From contig NZ_VITY01000009.1 of assembly GCF_007993935.1 (NCBI RefSeq), positions 186,001-250,000 on the forward strand: a DNA stretch of 64,000 bases. The letters are read 5' to 3'. Below the pieces are notes generated by a model. That model searched no databases, was not told where the DNA came from, and worked only from the letters and a program-made list of their open reading frames with translations. Numbering within the stretch: the stretch's first letter is position 1; the number at the start of each line of letters is the position of its first letter. The position numbers and the translations under genes are program-made. The DNA comes from Bradyrhizobium macuxiense (lineage in GTDB: Bacteria; Pseudomonadota; Alphaproteobacteria; Rhizobiales; Xanthobacteraceae). Of the stretch, positions 60,157 to 64,000 are shown piece by piece.

Positions 60157-60203
60157 GAGCATGATCCGAAAAGCGGACGCCGCTTTCGGGAAAGACTGTG
60201 CTC
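60157..60203 (+). repeat. Palindromic repeat, family R6, diverged copy
   Basis: GAGCATGATCCGAAAAGCG ... GTGCTC. More diverged than the other three copies and not directly at a stop codon. Confidence 0.7.
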
Positions 60204-60272
60204 AGGCATTCAGGTTGGATCGGGATGTGATCGCATCACGATCGGTGTTGGTTTCGAACCGAACGGTTACGA

Positions 60273-61457
60273 ATGGATACTTCGGATTCCGCGCCGGCCT
60301 CGACGCCCGCGCAAGCGCAGCGGGTGCTGGTCCTTCAGGGCGGCGGCGCGCTCGGCTCCTACCAGGCCGGCGCCTTTCAGGCGCTCTGTCACGCCGGCTT
60401 CGAGCCGGAATGGATCGCCGGCATCTCGATCGGCGCCATCAATGCCGCGATCATCGCCGGCAACGAGCCGGACAAGCGCGTGCCGCGGCTGAAGGAATTC
60501 TGGGAGATGGTGTCGGCGCCGGTGCCGTGGAATCCGGTCTCCAAGCATGAGCGCGCCCGCTCGCTGTTCAACGAGACCTCTGCCGCCATCATCGCGACCT
60601 TCGGCGTGCCCGGCTTCTTCACGCCGCGGATTCCGCCGGCGCCGCTGTGGCCGCCCGGCAGCTCGCAATCGCTGAGCTATTACGACACCGCGCCGCTGAA
60701 GAAGACGCTGGAGCGCCTCGTCGATTTCGATCGCATCAACGATCTGAAGACGCGCCTGTCGGTCGGCGCGGTCGGCGTCACCTCGGGCAATTTCTGCTAT
60801 TTCGACAATTACGAGTTCAAGAAGCGCGGCAAGAAAATCGGCCCCGAGCACATCATGGCCTCGGGCGCACTGCCGCCGGGCTTTCCCGCCGTCGTGATCG
60901 AGGGCGAGCATTACTGGGACGGCGGCATCGCCTCCAACACGCCGCTCGACTTCGTGCTCGACGAGGAGACCAGCCGCGACCTCCTGATCTTCCAGGTCGA
61001 CCTGTTCAGCGCGCGCGGGCCGTTGCCGGAGACGCTGCTGGAGGCCGCCGAGCGCGAGAAGGACATTCGCTATTCCAGCCGGACGCGGATGAACACCGAC
61101 AAGAACAGGCAGATCCACAACGCCCGCATGGCGGTGCGCGACCTGATCGGCAAGCTGCCTGACTATTTGAAGAACGATCCGTCGGTCGAATTGCTGCGCA
61201 AGGCCTCGAAGGAGAACACCGTCACGGTGGTTCACCTGATCTACAAGAGCAAGAACTACGAGAGCTCGTCGAAGGACTACGACTTCTCCCATGTCGCGAT
61301 GGTCGAGCACTGGGGCGCGGGCGTCCGCGACGTGCATTTGTCGATGCGTCACAAAGAATGGCTAGAACGGCCTCAGTCCGGGGAAACCATGGTGACATAC
61401 GATCTCACGGGGGACGAACCCACGCCCCCTGAATCGAGCCCCCCGCAAGCAAAATAG
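60273..61457 (+). CDS. Patatin-like phospholipase with DUF3734
   Basis: A 394-residue protein. Oxyanion loop GGGALGSYQAGAF, nucleophile GISIGAINAA (G-x-S-x-G), Asp of the dyad in DGGIASNTPL. The C-terminal part (RTRMNTDKNRQ, EHWGAGVRDVHLSMRHKEW) is DUF3734. It lies 12 bases before 3-hydroxybutyrate dehydrogenase, a pairing common in rhizobia and suggesting a role in PHB or lipid turnover. The enzyme could cleave membrane lipids or storage polymers; the substrate is inferred. Confidence 0.9.
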   Translation: MDTSDSAPASTPAQAQRVLVLQGGGALGSYQAGAFQALCHAGFEPEWIAGISIGAINAAIIAGNEPDKRVPRLKEFWEMVSAPVPWNPVSKHERARSLFNETSAAIIATFGVPGFFTPRIPPAPLWPPGSSQSLSYYDTAPLKKTLERLVDFDRINDLKTRLSVGAVGVTSGNFCYFDNYEFKKRGKKIGPEHIMASGALPPGFPAVVIEGEHYWDGGIASNTPLDFVLDEETSRDLLIFQVDLFSARGPLPETLLEAAEREKDIRYSSRTRMNTDKNRQIHNARMAVRDLIGKLPDYLKNDPSVELLRKASKENTVTVVHLIYKSKNYESSSKDYDFSHVAMVEHWGAGVRDVHLSMRHKEWLERPQSGETMVTYDLTGDEPTPPESSPPQAK

Positions 61458-61469
61458 GAGCGACCGATA

Positions 61470-62258
61470 ATGGGTACGTTGACAGGCAAGACCGCCGTTG
61501 TGACCGGCTCGACCAGCGGCATCGGATTGGCGTATGCACGCGCCTTCGCAGGCGCCGGCGCCAATATCGTCCTCAATGGCATGGGCGTTCCGGCCGACAT
61601 CGAGAAGGAACGCTCCGGCATCGAGACCGATTTCAAGGTCAAGGCCGTGCATTCGCCGGCCGACATGACCAAGCCGGCCGAGATCGCCGACATGATCGCG
61701 CTCGGTGAGAAGACCTTCGGTTCGGTCGATATCCTGGTCAATAATGCCGGCATCCAGTTCGTGTCGCCGATCGAGGAATTCCCGCCGGAGAAGTGGGAGG
61801 CGATCATCGCGATCAACCTGTCGTCGGCGTTCTACGGCATCCGCGCCGCGGTGCCCGGCATGAAGAAGCGCGGATGGGGCCGCATCATCAACACCGCCTC
61901 GGCGCATTCGCTGGTCGCCTCGCCGTTCAAGTCGGCCTACGTCTCGGCCAAGCACGGCATCGCCGGACTCACCAAGACCGCGGCGCTGGAGCTCGCGCAG
62001 TTCAAGATCACCTGCAACTGCATCTCGCCGGGCTATGTCTGGACGCCGCTGGTCGAGCACCAGATTCCGGAGACCATGAAGGCGCGCAACATGACCAAGG
62101 AGCAGGTCATCAAGGACGTGCTGCTGGCCGCCCAGCCGACCAAGGAATTCGTGACCTCGGAGCAGGTCGCAGCGCTCGCGCTGTTCCTGTGCGGCGACGA
62201 CGCCGCGCAGATCACCGGCGCCAACCTCTCGATCGACGGCGGCTGGACCGCGGAGTAA
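61470..62258 (+). CDS. bdhA: 3-hydroxybutyrate dehydrogenase
   Basis: A 262-residue short-chain dehydrogenase: NAD-binding TGSTSGIGLAYA, NNAGIQFVSPIEEFP, the catalytic Ser in NTASAHSLVASP and YVSAKHG with Tyr and Lys, and NCISPGYVWTPLV. The Q of GIQFVSPIEEFP and HQIPETMKARNM region fit BdhA. It oxidises 3-hydroxybutyrate, from PHB breakdown, to acetoacetate with NAD. The upstream patatin gene shares its transcript. A terminator follows. Confidence 0.93.
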   Translation: MGTLTGKTAVVTGSTSGIGLAYARAFAGAGANIVLNGMGVPADIEKERSGIETDFKVKAVHSPADMTKPAEIADMIALGEKTFGSVDILVNNAGIQFVSPIEEFPPEKWEAIIAINLSSAFYGIRAAVPGMKKRGWGRIINTASAHSLVASPFKSAYVSAKHGIAGLTKTAALELAQFKITCNCISPGYVWTPLVEHQIPETMKARNMTKEQVIKDVLLAAQPTKEFVTSEQVAALALFLCGDDAAQITGANLSIDGGWTAE

Positions 62259-62283
62259 TTCTCGCGGGATTTGTCGGTGAAGG

Positions 62284-62315
62284 GCCGGCCCTGATTCGAT
62301 CAGGGCCGGCTTTTG
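62284..62315 (+). terminator. Intrinsic terminator of the patatin-bdhA operon
   Basis: A perfect 12-bp stem (GCCGGCCCTGAT / ATCAGGGCCGGC) with a 3-base loop, followed by UUUUG. Confidence 0.85.
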
Positions 62316-62340
62316 CGTTCTATGTCTGGCCAGCAGGGGC

Positions 62341-62610
62341 TCATTTCTCGTCCACTTCAAACCCTCGGGCCAAGGCGTCTTTGCGAAGCTCATCGCGGAG
62401 CATGGTGAGGTAGCGCTCCAGCGCAGGGACGTCGGGGCGATAATGAGGATTGAATTTCCTATTGAGCAGGTCGGCCAACGCGCGCTGAGTCTTGTCGTCG
62501 GCCAGCGTCACAATCTCGCGGACGAGAGCTGCGGCAACGGGAGAGTAGATGTCGGCTTTGCCGAACACGATATCGGTGTACGGATGATCGCCTGGCTTGC
62601 CGTTAGGCAT
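62341..62610 (-). CDS. Hypothetical protein, 89 residues
   Basis: A soluble, charged protein; IYSPVAAALVREIVTLADDK and PALERYLTMLRDELRKDALA are two amphipathic helices. There is no known domain. Its start overlaps the end of the next upstream gene (62603) by eight bases, so both are coupled. It runs toward the terminator of bdhA. Confidence 0.65.
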   Translation of the reverse strand: MPNGKPGDHPYTDIVFGKADIYSPVAAALVREIVTLADDKTQRALADLLNRKFNPHYRPDVPALERYLTMLRDELRKDALARGFEVDEK

Positions 62611-62887
62611 CCGACCCGCTCTCTTTCTCGGATTTCTGCGTCGCCGCCACCAGCCGCTTCATGCTCTCCAGGATGTCAACCTCATCCGCGCTCGGGTCGG
62701 CATCGGGTTCGACTTCGATGGACGTGATCGCGGCCTCAGATATCTGCAACTCAATTTCGGAAGCGACGTGCTGGTGGCCCCGCAATGCGTTTTCGATCGC
62801 GTTCGCCATCAACACGAATTCGTCCTGCGCCGCCTTCGGCCAGGATAGGACGCGATCAAACAGGTCCTTCAGCTCGTCGGCGGTCAT
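62603..62887 (-). CDS. Hypothetical protein, 94 residues
   Basis: An acidic soluble protein; MTADELKDLFDRVLSWPKAA and EFVLMANAIENALRGHQHVA are helical. It precedes the 62341 gene in the same transcript with overlap. This kind of small acidic + small basic pair recalls toxin-antitoxin modules, but neither shows a toxin or DNA-binding motif, so this is not claimed. The gap to 63072 holds a divergent promoter region. Confidence 0.65.
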   Translation of the reverse strand: MTADELKDLFDRVLSWPKAAQDEFVLMANAIENALRGHQHVASEIELQISEAAITSIEVEPDADPSADEVDILESMKRLVAATQKSEKESGSDA

Positions 62888-63072
62888 GCGGCAATCGTAT
62901 ACCGCCGCGTCCGGTGGAATGCTACGGCGCCGCCCGGGCCTTTTCGAACGCCAGCAGCGAGGTCGAGGCGGCTGGACCGCCTTTCGCCTTGCTCAGTGAG
63001 AAGATGTTCATCTTTCTCGGAGCATGCTGGCGCCTCCACCGAGCCACCTTCAGCAATTTGCCGCGAGGACCG

Positions 63073-64000
63073 ATGACAGGCCGTGGGCCTTCGGAGGATT
63101 TGGGTCCGGCGGCGCAGCGAGGTCTCGAACTCCTGCGCGAGTGCTGGCCGATCGAAGCACGTTCCCTTGCGGACGGGACCAAGGCCGTGGTTTTCCTCTG
63201 TCCGGTCGCGCGGACCGTGAATGATGGCGCGCTGCCAGAGGCGGGGACGATCTGGACCTGCGCTTTCGCGTTTCGCCCCGACGGCGCGCCTGCGTTTGCC
63301 CAGCTCGAGCACGAGCTGGCGGACACGGTTTCGGACACGGTCGTGCTGGCCGCGTTGGACAAGAAGGACGGTCAGGATCCCTTGTCGAGCGGACTGCGGT
63401 TCGCCGGCCTGCAGGAGCGGCCCGAAAATTGGGACGGATACAAGGAGCTTTGGCGCCCGGCTTACGATGATCTCACCTTGCAGGACGCATTTGCCCGCTG
63501 GCTTCGACAGCGGCTGGGGGACGCGCTGCCCTTGCCCGATGCGAAGCGCGCCGCCGCGTCGCATCTTGGGTCGTCTCCGCTTCGAGAGCTGCTCGACCGG
63601 TTCGAAGCCGGACCGGCCAGGGCGTTTCTGGATCAGCAGGATTGGTACGACGCCCAGGGCTGGCTGGCACTCAACGGCGCGGACAATCGCGGCACTCCTG
63701 CGCTTGAGCTTTGCCGCGCGTGGCCGGTTTTCGCGGATGCCATCATCCGCCATGCCGCGCGTTCGGGCTTCCCTCCAGATGAGCCGCTTGGTGCCGCGGA
63801 TGTGGCAAGTGCGGTCTTGACCAACGGCAAGCGCCCGTTCTTTGCATCCTCAATAAGACATGCGCCAGCCGACCTGGCTCCTGTGATCGAGCGTATGCGC
63901 GGGCTCGACATCGACACCTTCGCGCCATTCCCCAACAAAAGTATCACGACTCAGTACGAGACTCTCTCCTTCGTCGCTGCCCTGCCGCCCGCATGGTGTC
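63073..64000 (+). CDS. Unknown soluble protein, cut by the right edge
   Basis: A frame open for at least 309 codons to the window end. It begins MTGRGPSEDLGPAAQRGLEL and contains CWPIEARSLADGTKAVVFL, ERPENWDGYKELWRPAYDDL, and CRAWPVFADAIIRHAARSGF. It is soluble, rich in tryptophan, and matches no family I recognise. GAGGA five bases before the ATG at 63073 supports this start; the frame is open further upstream (ATG at 63004). Codon use is typical for the genome. The long minus-strand frame over the same bases is an antisense artefact. Confidence 0.55.
   Translation, partial: MTGRGPSEDLGPAAQRGLELLRECWPIEARSLADGTKAVVFLCPVARTVNDGALPEAGTIWTCAFAFRPDGAPAFAQLEHELADTVSDTVVLAALDKKDGQDPLSSGLRFAGLQERPENWDGYKELWRPAYDDLTLQDAFARWLRQRLGDALPLPDAKRAAASHLGSSPLRELLDRFEAGPARAFLDQQDWYDAQGWLALNGADNRGTPALELCRAWPVFADAIIRHAARSGFPPDEPLGAADVASAVLTNGKRPFFASSIRHAPADLAPVIERMRGLDIDTFAPFPNKSITTQYETLSFVAALPPAWC

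Noticed and set aside
62341..62887. Toxin-antitoxin pair
   Set aside because: Two small overlapping genes, but no toxin fold or DNA-binding motif is visible.
62884..63753. 289-residue minus-strand frame
   Set aside because: Arg-rich, no motifs; the opposite strand holds a better coding frame running to the window edge.

Overview
The window looks like chromosomal DNA of a Bradyrhizobium or a close relative in the Nitrobacteraceae (Alphaproteobacteria). The reasons are its high GC content, the urt-ure urea cluster, an EcfG-NepR-PhyR general stress locus, CysN-CysC fused as in NodQ, a CYP199-like P450 and the palindromic intergenic repeats typical of these genomes. No rRNA, tRNA, CRISPR array, intact insertion sequence or prophage was seen. 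Species cannot be fixed from sequence alone.

Layout. 0-2.1 kb: a pilus/secretin N-domain protein and two TadE/TadG-like pseudopilins. 2.2-4.5 kb (minus): a cold-shock protein, IF-1 with an RG-rich tail and a RhlE-type DEAD-box helicase. 4.9-18.3 kb: a urea import and hydrolysis cluster, urtABCDE then ureD-ureA-ureB-[DUF559]-[HD hydrolase]-ureC-[two ABM-domain genes]-ureE-ureF-ureG, behind a clear sigma-54 promoter. 18.8-26.7 kb: a CHASE sensor with a degraded HWE-type kinase domain, a MauG-type dihaem peroxidase, a membrane protein, a cupredoxin and a GGDEF-EAL protein. 26.8-28.7 kb: ecfG-nepR diverging from phyR. 28.8-31.0 kb: a P450 diverging from a TetR regulator, with a 28-bp palindrome between them. 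31.0-32.3 kb: gene-poor DNA with small ORFs.

33.1-42.4 kb: many small uncharacterised genes (RHH protein, zinc-ribbon-like protein, DUF883/DUF1469 envelope proteins, L,D-transpeptidase, small membrane proteins) mixed with transporters. Six intergenic sites match GGAAC-N16/17-CGTT, the EcfG promoter consensus, exactly, and three more are near matches; all sit just upstream of these genes. This is best read as a block of the general stress regulon lying 5-15 kb from its own master regulators.

42.6-47.4 kb: malate synthase G, an MFS exporter and an AraC regulator. 47.6-59.4 kb: a complete assimilatory sulfate pathway: cysD and cysNC leftward; cysG, DUF2849, cysI, DUF934 and cysH rightward, followed by the sulfate importer sbp-cysT-cysW-cysA. 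59.5-64 kb: a CAP-domain lipoprotein, a patatin phospholipase with 3-hydroxybutyrate dehydrogenase, two small genes and a gene cut by the right edge.

Seven families of palindromic repeats (called R1-R7 here) fill the intergenic spaces, often directly after stop codons. The R1 family flanks a DUF559 endonuclease gene inside the urease cluster and supplies the end of its coding sequence, which suggests a mobile unit. Together the genes suggest a soil bacterium that scavenges urea and sulfate and is geared for carbon-storage use and envelope stress.
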